Assembly: GCA_050175155.1 (NCBI GenBank)
Contig: JBFXJF010000004.1
Location: 98,912 to 162,911, forward strand
Length of the DNA: 64,000 nucleotides
Reading direction: 5' to 3'
Source of the DNA: JBFXJF01 sp050175155
GTDB lineage: Bacteria; Bacillota; Bacilli; Tepidibacillales; Tepidibacillaceae
Both the position numbers and the translations under genes were made by a program. Below, piece by piece: positions 19,059-28,987 of the stretch. The notes beneath the pieces were generated by a model. That model saw nothing but the letters and a program-made list of their open reading frames with translations, did no database searches and was not told where the DNA came from. The stretch's first letter is position 1; each line of letters begins with the position of its first letter.

Positions 19059-20453
19059 CTACAATATTTTTGTGTTCATTTCAGTTCCTTCTAAATAGTT
19101 TACTAACTGATGGGCAACCTTCCATATGTCTCCTGCACCCATTGTTAATACTAGGTCATTCTCTTTAGTTACTTTGGATAGGTAATTAAATACTTCTTCT
19201 TTTGTGGGAAAAAACTTAACGTTATTATTACTATTTTCTCTTATCATTTCGACTAATTTGGTAGCACTTACACCCTCAATATGGCTATCACCAGCTGGTG
19301 AATAAATATTGGTTATAATAACTTCATCTGCTTCAGCAAAAGCTTTGCTAAAGGCATCTAATAAAAAGAAGGTTCGTGTATACCTTTGCGGTTGAAATAC
19401 AGCTATTATTCTTTTATCTGTTGCTTTGGCTGCACTTATGGTTGCTTGGATTTCTGTTGGATGATGAGCATAGTCATCAATTACTGTTACTTGGTTAGGC
19501 TCACCAATTACCTGAAATCTTCTCTTTGCACCTATGAATTCCAACAACGCTCTGGCAATACCGTCAATATCCATTCCGATCTCTAAACAAACGATAATTG
19601 TCGCCATTGCATTTAAGATGTTGTGCTTTCCTGGAATAGATAATTTCATTCTTCCTAATGTTTTGCCTTTATAAACAACTGTAAATGATGATGTTCGATT
19701 AGCGAACTCCAAATCTGTGGCAACATAATCGGCTTCAATGTCAAATCCATATGTAATATAGTTACCATCTAATTCCGAAAGAATTTCTTTAATATAAGCA
19801 TCATCATAACATAGGATTGATATTCCTTCCGGCTTTACTTGCTTTAAATACTGACGGTATGCTTTTTTAAGGTTATCAAAATTACCGCCATAATTCTCTA
19901 AATGATCAGCTTCAATATTAGTTATTACGCTTATATAAGGATAATACTTAAGAAAAGTACCATCACTTTCATCAGCTTCTGCTACAACATATTCACTCTT
20001 GCCTGCCTTAGCATTACTTCCAATGTTAAGAACCTCTCCGCCTATAATAAAAGTAGGATCTAAATTGTTAATTTCCATAGCTAAAGCAATCATTGATGAG
20101 GTTGTTGTTTTTCCGTGTGCACCTGCTACAGCTATTCCTTTTTTTTGATTAAGAATCATAGCCAGCATCTCTGATCTATGTATGAAAGGGATATCCCTTT
20201 CTTCAGCAGCTAATAATTCAATATTATTTTTAGGTATATCAGAAGAATAGACTACTAATTCAGCCCCTTCTAGATTATCTTTATCATGACCAATAAATAT
20301 GTTTGCTCCACGAGCAACTAATCTATCAGTTATCTCCTTCTTTACTACGTCTGATCCACTTATTTTATAGCCCATATCAAGCATTACTCTGGCAATTGCA
20401 CTCATGCCGTAACCACCAATACCTATAAAATGAACGTGTTGAGCTGAATTCAA
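19059..20453 (-). CDS. murC: UDP-N-acetylmuramate--L-alanine ligase
   Basis: 464 aa Mur ligase. N-terminal UDP-binding motif GIGGYGMSAIA, ATP loop GAHGKTTTS (111-119), the DDYAHHPTEI block and a C-terminal ligase domain are all present. It adds L-alanine to UDP-MurNAc in peptidoglycan precursor synthesis. The start is TTG preceded by a GGTTGGTGG ribosome site. It follows folC by about 30 bp and is probably co-transcribed with valS and folC. Confidence 0.97.
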   Translation of the reverse strand: MNSAQHVHFIGIGGYGMSAIARVMLDMGYKISGSDVVKKEITDRLVARGANIFIGHDKDNLEGAELVVYSSDIPKNNIELLAAEERDIPFIHRSEMLAMILNQKKGIAVAGAHGKTTTSSMIALAMEINNLDPTFIIGGEVLNIGSNAKAGKSEYVVAEADESDGTFLKYYPYISVITNIEADHLENYGGNFDNLKKAYRQYLKQVKPEGISILCYDDAYIKEILSELDGNYITYGFDIEADYVATDLEFANRTSSFTVVYKGKTLGRMKLSIPGKHNILNAMATIIVCLEIGMDIDGIARALLEFIGAKRRFQVIGEPNQVTVIDDYAHHPTEIQATISAAKATDKRIIAVFQPQRYTRTFFLLDAFSKAFAEADEVIITNIYSPAGDSHIEGVSATKLVEMIRENSNNNVKFFPTKEEVFNYLSKVTKENDLVLTMGAGDIWKVAHQLVNYLEGTEMNTKIL

Positions 20454-20482
20454 GTTTATCCACCAACCTTTAACCCTTTTTG

Positions 20483-21805
20483 TTATGACTTCACTAGTAA
20501 TAATTTCCTAGCGTCTGCGATTAGATATAAGGAACCTGTAATTAATACTAAATCCTCATCTGTTGTTAGTTTAGATGCTTGTGATATAGCTTCACGCCAT
20601 GCTTTTATCGCAATAACTTCTTTGTTCTTGTCTAACGCGTATATTTGATTTTTGATATCTTCTGCATTTGCCGCCCTTGGCACCTCTGGCTCTGTAATTA
20701 TTATTATATCTGCTATTGGCAGAATAATCTCAAGATATTCTTTTATCGCTTTATCGCTTAAAATACCTAGAACTATTATCAATCTTTTATAATTGAACAA
20801 GGATAAGGTCTGTTTTAAGCTTTCCGCACCTTCTGGGTTATGAGCACCATCAAGAACTAATAATGGTTTTTTTGAGATTATTTCAAAACGACCTGCCCAA
20901 AAGGTTTGATTCATTCCAATATACAAGGACTCATCACTAATATTAAATTTATAATCTCGCTTCAATATTTCTAAAGCCTTGATTGAAATAGCAGCATTTT
21001 TAACCTGATGAGGTCCAATCATTTTTATTTTAATATCTGATATTACCATATTTTCACTTGTAAATTCAAAAACACTACCACTTTGATTTATATTATGGAT
21101 TTTGAGAGAAAATTGTTCATTTATCTGATAAAAACTAGACCCGTTTATCTTGGCTGTAGCCCTAATTATCTTTAGAGCCTCTTCGTTTTCCACACCCGAA
21201 ATTACCGGAACTCCTGATTTTATTATTCCTGCTTTTTCTTTGGCAATATCTTTAATATCGTTGCCCAAATAATTCATATGGTCGTATCCGATATTAGTTA
21301 TTATTGACAGGAGAGGTAATACTACGTTAGTTGAGTCTAATCTGCCACCTAGTCCCGTTTCCCATAATACTACATCTGTGAGAGCTTTTGTAGAGTAATA
21401 TTGCAATGCGATAGTGGTAACTACTTCAAATTCTGTCGGAATTCCCCATTCTAAACTTCCCAGTTCCTCTACTAATGGAATTACTTGATTTGTAAGCTCC
21501 ACTAAATCCTCTCCAGAAATGTCCTCACCGTTAATCTGAATCCGATTAGTAAATTCAATTAAATATGGGGAGGTAAACATCCCAACCTTATATCCTGACT
21601 CGATTAGCACCTTGCTTATAAAGCTAAGTGTTGAACCCTTCCCATTTGTTCCTGCTATATGAATAAATTTCAGGCTCTTCTCAGGATTACCCAGTCTCTT
21701 TAATAACCATTCCATTCTCTCGAGTCCTGGTTTAATACCATGAATCATTAGTCCATGTATCCATTCTATTGCTTCTTCTTTAGTCTTAATACTACTATAA
21801 TTCAC
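20483..21805 (-). CDS. folC: Folylpolyglutamate/dihydrofolate synthase
   Basis: 440 aa Mur-ligase-like enzyme. It has the ATP loop AGTNGKGST (51-59), the ETGLGGRLDSTN block and VLDGAHNPEG. It adds glutamate residues to folates. It starts at GTG and overlaps the 3' end of valS by 11 bp, so it depends on the valS transcript and its T-box. The valS-folC order is that of Bacillus subtilis. Confidence 0.96.
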   Translation of the reverse strand: MNYSSIKTKEEAIEWIHGLMIHGIKPGLERMEWLLKRLGNPEKSLKFIHIAGTNGKGSTLSFISKVLIESGYKVGMFTSPYLIEFTNRIQINGEDISGEDLVELTNQVIPLVEELGSLEWGIPTEFEVVTTIALQYYSTKALTDVVLWETGLGGRLDSTNVVLPLLSIITNIGYDHMNYLGNDIKDIAKEKAGIIKSGVPVISGVENEEALKIIRATAKINGSSFYQINEQFSLKIHNINQSGSVFEFTSENMVISDIKIKMIGPHQVKNAAISIKALEILKRDYKFNISDESLYIGMNQTFWAGRFEIISKKPLLVLDGAHNPEGAESLKQTLSLFNYKRLIIVLGILSDKAIKEYLEIILPIADIIIITEPEVPRAANAEDIKNQIYALDKNKEVIAIKAWREAISQASKLTTDEDLVLITGSLYLIADARKLLLVKS

Positions 21806-24455
21806 TTTTTAGATCCTTAATTCTAGCTAATACTTTTTCTCTTTTATCCATATAATCTTTTTCCTTTTCTTTTTCTACTTCTATAACTTTTTCCGGAGCT
21901 TTTTCTACAAAGCTTTTATTTGATAATTTATTTTGGATACGTTCAACCTCGTAGTTAAGCGTTTCTAACTCCTTATTTAATCTATTAATTTCTTGCTCAA
22001 TATCAATTAAACCAGCAAGGGGAAGATAAACCACGGCTCCGGTAAGAACAGCAGATATAGCTTTGTCGGGTGGATTAATTTCTAAAGAAATCAGTAAATC
22101 CTCCGGATTACAAAAACGGGTTATATAAGAGTTGCCTGTTGTAAGTATTTGTTGGTTCTCATGGTTAGTCGGTATAATTATTATCTTAATCTTTTTGCTA
22201 AGCGGCACGTTAACCTCAGCACGAATATTCCTTACTGAGCGAATTACATCCATTAATAAGGTCATTTCTTTTTCAGCCTTAGGATTGTGGAACGATTCAT
22301 TATATTCAGGCCATTTTGCAACAACAATACTATCACCCTCATGAGGTAAGTGTTGCCAAATTTCCTCGGTAATAAAAGGCATGTATGGGTGCAATAAGCG
22401 TAATATGTTATCTAACAAGTAAGTTAAGATTGACTTGCTTCTGTTCTTAGCCTGCTCGTCATCTCCATATAAAGGAGATTTAGCTAACTCAATATACCAA
22501 TCACAGAATTCATCCCAGATAAAATGTGTTAACTTTTTTCCCGCTTCACCAAAATCGTACTGGTCCAAAAGTGCAGTTACATCCTTAACTGTCTCATTGA
22601 AACGATGTAAAATCCATTCATCTGCAGTAGAAAGAGGCCCTCTAATGTCAATATCTGAAGAGGTAAAATCCCCAAGATTCATTATCGTAAATCTAGATGC
22701 ATTCCAAATCTTATTAGCAAAGTTTCTTGCCGCTTCTACTCTCTCAAAGTGGAACCTTAAATCTTGTCCAGCCGCTGCACTTGTTGTAAGCATAAACCTT
22801 AGTGCATCCGCTCCGTACTGGTCTATTACTACTAATGGATCAATTCCATTACCTAAAGATTTAGACATTTTCCTTCCGTCACTATCTCTTATAAGACCAT
22901 GAATATATACATCCTTAAAAGGTTTCACACCTGTAAAGTCTAAAGCAGTGAAAATCATTCTAGCTACCCAAAAGAAAATAATATCATAGCCTGTAATTAG
23001 TAGACTAGTTGGATAGTATTTCTGAAAATCCATTGTTTGCTCCGGCCAACCCATTGTTGAAAATGGCCATAATCCTGAACTGAACCACGTATCTAGTACA
23101 TCCTCATCCTGTTTTAGAGATTTTCCTCCACACTTAGGACATGTATTTGGTTCTTCTGTTCGAACTATTATTTCATTACAATCCTGACAATACCATGCAG
23201 GAATTCTATGTCCCCACCATAATTGTCTAGAAACACACCAATCGCGAATATTTTCGATCCAGTTAAGATATGTTTTTTCAAAACGCTCTGGAATAAAGTT
23301 AACTTTATCTTTACTATTTTGGTGCTCTATTGCTTTATCTGCTAATGGCTTCATTTTAACAAACCACTGAGTTGAAAGATATGGCTCTACAATAACTCCG
23401 TTTCTTTGGCTATGTCCAACTGAATGAAGATGCTCCTCAATTTTAAGTATAACACCCTGCTCTTGTAAGTCTTTTACTATTTGTTTGCGACATTCAAATC
23501 TATCTAACCCTTGATATTTGCCGGCATTTTCGTTCATAGCTCCCTTTTCATCCATTATCAGAATACGAGGTAAGTTGTGACGGTTACCAATCTCGAAGTC
23601 ATTCGGATCATGTGCAGGTGTAATTTTTACAGCCCCACTACCAAATTCACGATCAACATAATCATCCTCAATAATAGGTATTTCTCTTCCGGTAATCGGC
23701 AAGATAATTGTCTTCCCAACTAGGTGTTTATAACGTTCATCTTTTGGATGTACTGCTACTGCGGTATCGCCTAGCATTGTTTCCGGACGGGTTGTTGCAA
23801 TATTAATAAACCCACTATTATCCTTTAGCGGATATCTCATATGATAGAAGAAACCTTGAACATCTTTATATTCTACCTCGATATCAGACAAGGCAGTTCT
23901 TGCTTCAGGGTCCCAATTAATTATGTATTTACCACGATAGATTAGGCCCTTCTCATAAAGACTTACAAATACATTCTTAACTGCTATGGATAAACCTTCA
24001 TCTAATGTGAATCTCTCTCTCGAATAATCTAGAGATAAACCTAATTTCGCCCACTGATCATGAATGGTTGTCGAGTATTTCTCTTTCCATTCCCATGATT
24101 TCTCTAAGAATTTCTCGCGTCCCAAATCATAACGGGAAGTACCTTCTTCTCTTAGTTTCTCCTCAACCTTTGCTTGAGTAGCTATTCCAGCATGATCTGT
24201 TCCAGGTAACCATAATGTATTGTATCCCTGCATTCTTTTCATTCTTGCCATAATATCCTGAAGAGTGAAATCAAAGGCATGTCCTATATGGAGCATTCCC
24301 GTAACATTAGGAGGTGGAATTACTATAGAATAAGGTTCCTTATCGCTTTCATTATCAGCTTTAAAAAATTCATTTTTTAACCAGTATTCATACCATTTGT
24401 TTTCAATATTTTTTGGATCATATGTAGTGGGGATCTGTTGTTCAACCTTCTCCAT
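21795..24455 (-). CDS. valS: Valyl-tRNA synthetase
   Basis: 886 aa class I synthetase. It has HIGH (56-59), KMSKS (529-533), the CP1 editing domain with TTRPETMLGD, a zinc-binding CxxC pair (about residues 423-442) and a C-terminal coiled-coil arm rich in Lys/Glu. It charges tRNA-Val. The ATG follows GGAGG, and expression is controlled by the T-box leader upstream. Length and domain order are normal for Bacillota. Confidence 0.98.
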   Translation of the reverse strand: MEKVEQQIPTTYDPKNIENKWYEYWLKNEFFKADNESDKEPYSIVIPPPNVTGMLHIGHAFDFTLQDIMARMKRMQGYNTLWLPGTDHAGIATQAKVEEKLREEGTSRYDLGREKFLEKSWEWKEKYSTTIHDQWAKLGLSLDYSRERFTLDEGLSIAVKNVFVSLYEKGLIYRGKYIINWDPEARTALSDIEVEYKDVQGFFYHMRYPLKDNSGFINIATTRPETMLGDTAVAVHPKDERYKHLVGKTIILPITGREIPIIEDDYVDREFGSGAVKITPAHDPNDFEIGNRHNLPRILIMDEKGAMNENAGKYQGLDRFECRKQIVKDLQEQGVILKIEEHLHSVGHSQRNGVIVEPYLSTQWFVKMKPLADKAIEHQNSKDKVNFIPERFEKTYLNWIENIRDWCVSRQLWWGHRIPAWYCQDCNEIIVRTEEPNTCPKCGGKSLKQDEDVLDTWFSSGLWPFSTMGWPEQTMDFQKYYPTSLLITGYDIIFFWVARMIFTALDFTGVKPFKDVYIHGLIRDSDGRKMSKSLGNGIDPLVVIDQYGADALRFMLTTSAAAGQDLRFHFERVEAARNFANKIWNASRFTIMNLGDFTSSDIDIRGPLSTADEWILHRFNETVKDVTALLDQYDFGEAGKKLTHFIWDEFCDWYIELAKSPLYGDDEQAKNRSKSILTYLLDNILRLLHPYMPFITEEIWQHLPHEGDSIVVAKWPEYNESFHNPKAEKEMTLLMDVIRSVRNIRAEVNVPLSKKIKIIIIPTNHENQQILTTGNSYITRFCNPEDLLISLEINPPDKAISAVLTGAVVYLPLAGLIDIEQEINRLNKELETLNYEVERIQNKLSNKSFVEKAPEKVIEVEKEKEKDYMDKREKVLARIKDLKSEL

Positions 24456-24501
24456 TATAAATACCTCCGATCATTTGTTTAATAATTATTTTCAAAATAA
24501 A

Positions 24502-24728
24502 AAACATTCTTCATCCTAAAGGACGAAAAATGTTCGCGGTACCACCTTTATTCATGACAAATGTCATGCACTCTTTCATAACGGACATCAATCCGGTCTA
24601 CTCTACTCAAAAAAGCATCAAGCAGACTACTTAAGGGCGACTAAGATAGCGAAGCACCAAGAAAATCTTTCAGCTAATGATTTTCCTCTCTTATGGGTCC
24701 TACTAATTTACTCCCTAGCATTGTATTT
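24502..24728 (-). promoter_or_regulatory. T-box riboswitch (valine) of valS
   Basis: The leader holds the conserved T-box bulge TGGTACCGCG (24535-24544, minus strand) and a terminator (24502-24534: 14-bp imperfect stem followed by T6). Further 5' is a Stem I with an AGTA motif, a GAGAGG distal arm and a GTC triplet (24639-24641) opposite it, the likely valine specifier. Uncharged tRNA-Val should stabilise the antiterminator and raise valS-folC-murC expression. Confidence 0.93.
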
Positions 24729-24763
24729 TTCCTATATTTATTAATATAACTTATTATTTATCT

Positions 24764-24792
24764 ATTTTAAAGAGATTAATAAATATTGTCAA
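24764..24792 (-). promoter_or_regulatory. Sigma-A-type promoter of the valS operon
   Basis: TTGACA (24787-24792) and TAAAAT (24764-24769) on the minus strand with a 17-bp spacer, just upstream of the T-box. Confidence 0.8.
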
Positions 24793-24808
24793 ATAAGATT
24801 TAATAAAT

Positions 24809-25822
24809 TCATTCATATAACCAACCCTGCCTGTCTACAAACCAGATTAATTCTTTTGTCTGAGCCCATCTGACCTGTAATTTTTTGAAGTATATCTCGT
24901 CTGACAAGTTCTTTTGTTTCTTTTCATATCGCTTAGCCAGGTTAATTATTTTCTCTGGAAAGAGCAAGTAAATTAACAACAATTTTTTTTCGTAAGCTAG
25001 AAGTGGATTTATTTTTAAATATGTATTAATCCAAATTTCCACCCACTTTTGATATTCCTTACTTAGAAGGTAATTCCTAATGAAAAACGCGATATCCCTA
25101 ACCGGTGTATCTAATCCTACATGGTCAAAATCTATTAGAATTAGATAGTCATCAGGAGTTATTACTATATTACGGTGATAATACTTACCATGACAGATTG
25201 TCTTTCTAATATCCCTGATTGAGTTATACTCAATTACCCAATCGTTTAGATGCTCCACTGCCTCTTCCGCCCAATTTCGGAGAAAAGGTATATAGGTCCG
25301 AAAGATGTGCTCAAACGCGGTATTAGACTCTTTTAGTTCAAGTCTTTTTTGATATTTCTTTAACCAATCAATTGATTCAATCCAGGATTTTTTTATAAAT
25401 GTCTCTTCTATATATTGATACTTCAGCTCTTTTGGATCAAAACCAAACCCTAGTTTATGTAAATTAGCTAAAGTAGATATAGCAAGAGCTAGGTGTTTAT
25501 TATCATTTATTGAAAATGCTTTACCCTCGATCCACTTTGTTAAATAGATAATACCGTCTAGGGTTGGTACATATAATTCACCATATTTGTTTGGAATTAT
25601 CTCTGAAACGGGAAAACGATTATCATCTAAGAATTTAATAATCGTCATCATTCTATTAACTTGCTCATCTGTTACCTTCGTCTTTTTTAAAGCAAATTTA
25701 CCAACTTCCGTTTCAATCTTTATTATTGATTTAATTTTCGATAGATTATTTATTTGAATATTATATTCGCTAAAAACATGTGGATGAACACCAATTTCTG
25801 AATATTGACTTATAAGAGTCAT
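24809..25822 (-). CDS. YsxE/CotS-like spore-coat protein of the APH kinase fold
   Basis: 337 aa. It has the bilobal aminoglycoside-phosphotransferase fold with a beta-3 Lys region (FALKKTKV). The catalytic loop reads CHGKYYHRN (210-218), with Lys where active kinases have Asp; the Mg-binding DFD (231-233) is kept. In Bacillus the homologue ysxE lies between spoVID and valS, exactly as here. It is likely a structural or scaffolding coat protein rather than an active kinase. Confidence 0.8.
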   Translation of the reverse strand: MTLISQYSEIGVHPHVFSEYNIQINNLSKIKSIIKIETEVGKFALKKTKVTDEQVNRMMTIIKFLDDNRFPVSEIIPNKYGELYVPTLDGIIYLTKWIEGKAFSINDNKHLALAISTLANLHKLGFGFDPKELKYQYIEETFIKKSWIESIDWLKKYQKRLELKESNTAFEHIFRTYIPFLRNWAEEAVEHLNDWVIEYNSIRDIRKTICHGKYYHRNIVITPDDYLILIDFDHVGLDTPVRDIAFFIRNYLLSKEYQKWVEIWINTYLKINPLLAYEKKLLLIYLLFPEKIINLAKRYEKKQKNLSDEIYFKKLQVRWAQTKELIWFVDRQGWLYE

Positions 25823-25879
25823 TTTATACCCCTACTTCGTTTTATATATTGGAAGTGGTAATATGAAAATATTCAAGCT

Positions 25880-26857
25880 TTAAATTTTGAAATAATTAAA
25901 TAAATTCTGATAGAGTCCAAGCAATCTAAACATCTGCTCACTTAAAATTTGGTATTCCTTTACAACGTTATTTGTTTGTGTAACTTTTACCACGTAATGA
26001 ATATATAAGAATTTCCATAAATCATGGGGATAAGCTATATAAGTTAGTATCCACAACTTATCTTCGGTTTTAAGTGGAATAATTTCTTGGTAGTAATCTA
26101 AAAATTTATAAATTACCTCATCAGTGCAGTTGTTATCCTTATAAATTCTTGAAACAAATCTTGCTAAATCATATGATGGCATTTCAGAAGTCGGATTATT
26201 TAAATCGATTATCCAGCCTTCATCGTACTCATCAATTAGGAAAGAGGATAAGTATAGATTTCCATGGCATAGTTTAGGTTGAGATTCATTTCTCACTGCT
26301 ATTTTCTCAACCCTTTGAGCCATTTCAATACTTTGTTTTATTTGTTCCTTACTTTTCGCAATATCCTTTAACACAAGGTTATCAATAGCGATTTTATTAG
26401 ACTTATGTTTAATTGAATCCTCAATTTTATTAATATGTATTAATCCATTACTATAGTTTACGGACCATGGGTTAAAATCACTCTTTGTCTCAATTTTAAA
26501 TAATGCTTGATGGAACTTCGCTAAAGTACTACTTATAATTTTAATATCCTTCATACTATCTAAAGAAGGTAATCTTCCAAATACCTCGTCTGTTAGCGAG
26601 TACCCTATATTATTAAGAACAGCATAAGGATTACCTTCTTTTGTAGGTATAAATCGGTCAATCTTCCTAAAGCCTTCCCTTACAAGCAATTCTCTGCAGC
26701 TATGTGCTTTATTTATAGAAGTTTCATCTTTCCATTTATTAACTATTTTAGGTCCGTAATTAGTTTTAAGTTTATAATAATTTGGATAGGTATCTATAGT
26801 GCCAACACGCAAACTATAGTTACGCATTACATCGACTATTTCAATTTTATTTTTCAT
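25880..26857 (-). CDS. Second YsxE/CotS-like spore-coat protein (degenerate kinase)
   Basis: 325 aa paralogue-type neighbour of the preceding gene, between it and the SpoVID-like gene. The catalytic loop is CHGNLYLSS (from 197), so both the catalytic Asp and the later metal-binding Asn are replaced, and the DFD site reads IDLN (217-220). Catalysis by the usual kinase chemistry looks lost. The pair probably arose by duplication and sequence drift. Confidence 0.75.
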   Translation of the reverse strand: MKNKIEIVDVMRNYSLRVGTIDTYPNYYKLKTNYGPKIVNKWKDETSINKAHSCRELLVREGFRKIDRFIPTKEGNPYAVLNNIGYSLTDEVFGRLPSLDSMKDIKIISSTLAKFHQALFKIETKSDFNPWSVNYSNGLIHINKIEDSIKHKSNKIAIDNLVLKDIAKSKEQIKQSIEMAQRVEKIAVRNESQPKLCHGNLYLSSFLIDEYDEGWIIDLNNPTSEMPSYDLARFVSRIYKDNNCTDEVIYKFLDYYQEIIPLKTEDKLWILTYIAYPHDLWKFLYIHYVVKVTQTNNVVKEYQILSEQMFRLLGLYQNLFNYFKI

Positions 26858-26863
26858 ATTTCT

Positions 26864-27793
26864 CTATTTTTTTACAGGAAGATATAATAACTGTCCAGGT
26901 TGTAATTCATTTTTTGTAATATTGTTATTACTAATAATATCTTCACTTCTTAACCCATACTTTTCAGCAATTTTTTGAATTGTATCATCTTTTTGTGTTA
27001 TATATATTTTCATTTTGTAACTTTGGATCTCATCCCCATGTAATAGACCATATAATATATTACTTTTATTTACTTGTGCACTGCTTGTCACTTTAGCAGT
27101 ATCATCCTCTATGTCTAATATCTCCGCTTCTAATGTTTCAGCTTTTTCTGTTTCCGCTTTTCCTGTTAAATCATCTTCAAATATATCTGTAAGAACCAGT
27201 TTTTCTTCTGCTTCATTTTGTTCTTTTCTTAACAATGTGTAGATAGGACTAAGATTTATAGGAGAATTTATATCAACTTTTGTTGTTATCCCTAGCTTTG
27301 ACTTTGTTAAAGGTTCATCTATAATTTCATCTTCTGGTTTAACACCTATCAATTTAACCTGAGCAGTTAATTCAATTTCTTGATCCGATATTATTTCATA
27401 ATCAAATTCTTCGACTTTTACTATTATACTGTTTATTTCTTCCACTCTTTTATTATCAACTTGAATAGTTAAAGGTATTTGTTGTTGGAATGAATCCACC
27501 TTGTACTCATTACTAAGTAAAGTATCATAATGAAGTGCATCAAATTGGTCAAGTTGATCCTCCAGATACTGATTTTTAACAATAAATTCTCCGCTTAAAA
27601 CTAAATAACCTGTTATCTCAACTTCTTTTTTGTTATCATAAACTTTAACTATTGGCTGCAAATCGAGACTTGTCAGGTTATTAAAACTTAATTCTTCATT
27701 AGAAAGTTTAACCTTTTCATGGATTTCAAACTTCACATTTGGTAATTCAGATAACAATGTTAACCCCCCTTTTAAAGGTATGTTCTTCTTCAT
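26864..27793 (-). CDS. spoVID: Stage VI/V sporulation coat-assembly protein with LysM domain (SpoVID-like)
   Basis: 309 aa. The N-terminal beta-rich domain (about 10-190) is followed by an acidic linker (EEKLVLTDIFEDDLTG, Glu/Thr-rich). A C-terminal LysM domain follows at about 266-309 (DDTIQKIAEKYGL, ending PGQLLYLP). This is the SpoVID layout, a protein that attaches the coat to the forespore surface. The position next to YsxE-like genes and valS matches Bacillus. SafA-like proteins also carry LysM, but at the N-terminus. Confidence 0.78.
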   Translation of the reverse strand: MKKNIPLKGGLTLLSELPNVKFEIHEKVKLSNEELSFNNLTSLDLQPIVKVYDNKKEVEITGYLVLSGEFIVKNQYLEDQLDQFDALHYDTLLSNEYKVDSFQQQIPLTIQVDNKRVEEINSIIVKVEEFDYEIISDQEIELTAQVKLIGVKPEDEIIDEPLTKSKLGITTKVDINSPINLSPIYTLLRKEQNEAEEKLVLTDIFEDDLTGKAETEKAETLEAEILDIEDDTAKVTSSAQVNKSNILYGLLHGDEIQSYKMKIYITQKDDTIQKIAEKYGLRSEDIISNNNITKNELQPGQLLYLPVKK

Positions 27794-27848
27794 TTAATAT
27801 ATTTAATAAGTGTCCTGGATATGACTTATATATAATTTTTGGGCAAAA

Positions 27849-27876
27849 AAAAGATAGTTCATAATTATGAACTATC
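27849..27876 (-). terminator. Rho-independent terminator after small membrane gene
   Basis: A perfect 28-bp palindrome (AAGATAGTTCATAA and its complement) followed by T8 on the minus strand, 50 bp downstream of the 29-codon gene. Confidence 0.85.
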
Positions 27877-27928
27877 TTAGACTGTCGAACGGTATGTCAG
27901 GTTGTTATATGTATATGCATTTGTAATT

Positions 27929-28018
27929 TTAAAACGTCGCGTAGTAGAAATAAAAAGTACCTACTAATAGAATTCCCGCAAGTAAACTAGCAAGCACTAT
28001 AAGCAATTTTTTTAACAT
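27929..28018 (-). CDS. Small single-span membrane protein, 29 aa
   Basis: 29 codons from an ATG with AAGGAGC 10 bases upstream. The product begins MLKKLLIVLASLLAG, has one hydrophobic helix (about residues 4-25) and ends in an aromatic stretch. It has its own likely -10 box and its own strong terminator, so it looks like a stand-alone transcript. No family was recognised. The position between spoVID and an MBL hydrolase gives no function. Confidence 0.6.
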   Translation of the reverse strand: MLKKLLIVLASLLAGILLVGTFYFYYATF

Positions 28019-28056
28019 AAAATTACCAGCTCCTTTTATATGCTACCTTTTTTTCT

Positions 28057-28062
28057 ATTATA
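28057..28062 (-). promoter_or_regulatory. Probable -10 box of the 29-aa gene
   Basis: TATAAT preceded by ATGA (extended -10 like) on the minus strand, about 40 bases upstream of the small gene's ATG. A clear -35 box is not seen. Confidence 0.4.
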
Positions 28063-28094
28063 TCATAATGTTTAATATTTATATATTGTAAGTG

Positions 28095-28922
28095 TTATAC
28101 TTCGATTACCATACCTGTTTTTATATCATATAGCTTAGTAATCTTCTGTTTAAGATAATTATAGGCTATCTCACCTGTACAGTGGCAAGTATAATATTCT
28201 CCAACATTAAAACCATTTAACTCCTGAGATAGTATGTCCAAATATGCCTGATCTTCTTTCCCCTCTGGGTCCAAACTCATCAAATGCATGCCACCTATCA
28301 CAGTGGAAATCTTCCTGCCAGTTATCTCAACCGCTTTATCAATTATATTAACAATACCGTTATGTGCACACCCACAGAACAATATGTTTCTTTCACCTTC
28401 ACTTATTAATAAATTAATTTCATGCTCAAAGTTATCGATTATTAACTTACCATCCATTGCCCGTTTATATAATTTATTATTACCTTTAGGTATAAGCCTC
28501 TTTCCTCTAACCGCGCCAAATATCTTTATTCCCTCATCCACTTGAAATTCATCCTTAACAAAAATTAACCTATCGCTATTTTTCAACTTCTTGTCAAGCC
28601 CAATATAACGCTTAAAAAAACTACGTGACTTCGAATAATAATCCTCAAAAGCCTTATCACTAATATAGATTTTGGCTTTCTTGTTTATTTCCATAAATGC
28701 CTCTAAGCCTCCCCCATGATCGTAATGTCCATGTGAGATAACTAGGGTATCCACTTCGCTCAAGTTTACCTCTAGTTTAAAAGCATTTTTAATAAAAGAA
28801 TCGTCAACACCAGTATCAAATAAAATTCTATGATTCTCAGTTTCTATAAATAGTGATAGCCCATGCTTTGCTATTAATTCTTCAGATATAGTTCTATTCT
28901 CAAATAAAGCAACAACCCTCAT
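28095..28922 (-). CDS. Metallo-beta-lactamase-fold hydrolase
   Basis: 275 aa from the ATG at 28922, which follows AGGAGG by 7 bases; an in-frame codon 24 bases earlier has no such site. It has the metal motif SHGHYDHGGG and further ligands in GCAHNG and the C-terminal HCTGE. It resembles the group annotated as dihydropterin ribofuranosyl-aminobenzene phosphate synthase-like. The substrate here is unknown. Confidence 0.85.
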   Translation of the reverse strand: MRVVALFENRTISEELIAKHGLSLFIETENHRILFDTGVDDSFIKNAFKLEVNLSEVDTLVISHGHYDHGGGLEAFMEINKKAKIYISDKAFEDYYSKSRSFFKRYIGLDKKLKNSDRLIFVKDEFQVDEGIKIFGAVRGKRLIPKGNNKLYKRAMDGKLIIDNFEHEINLLISEGERNILFCGCAHNGIVNIIDKAVEITGRKISTVIGGMHLMSLDPEGKEDQAYLDILSQELNGFNVGEYYTCHCTGEIAYNYLKQKITKLYDIKTGMVIEV

Positions 28923-28987
28923 GTTATTTCCTCCTAAGTGCAACAAAATTTAGTAATATTAGTACTCTTTTCATAAGCTACCCCTCA

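Noticed and set aside
22435..22902. 155-codon plus-strand frame inside valS
   Set aside because: Antisense shadow of valS; composition follows the reverse complement of the synthetase codons.
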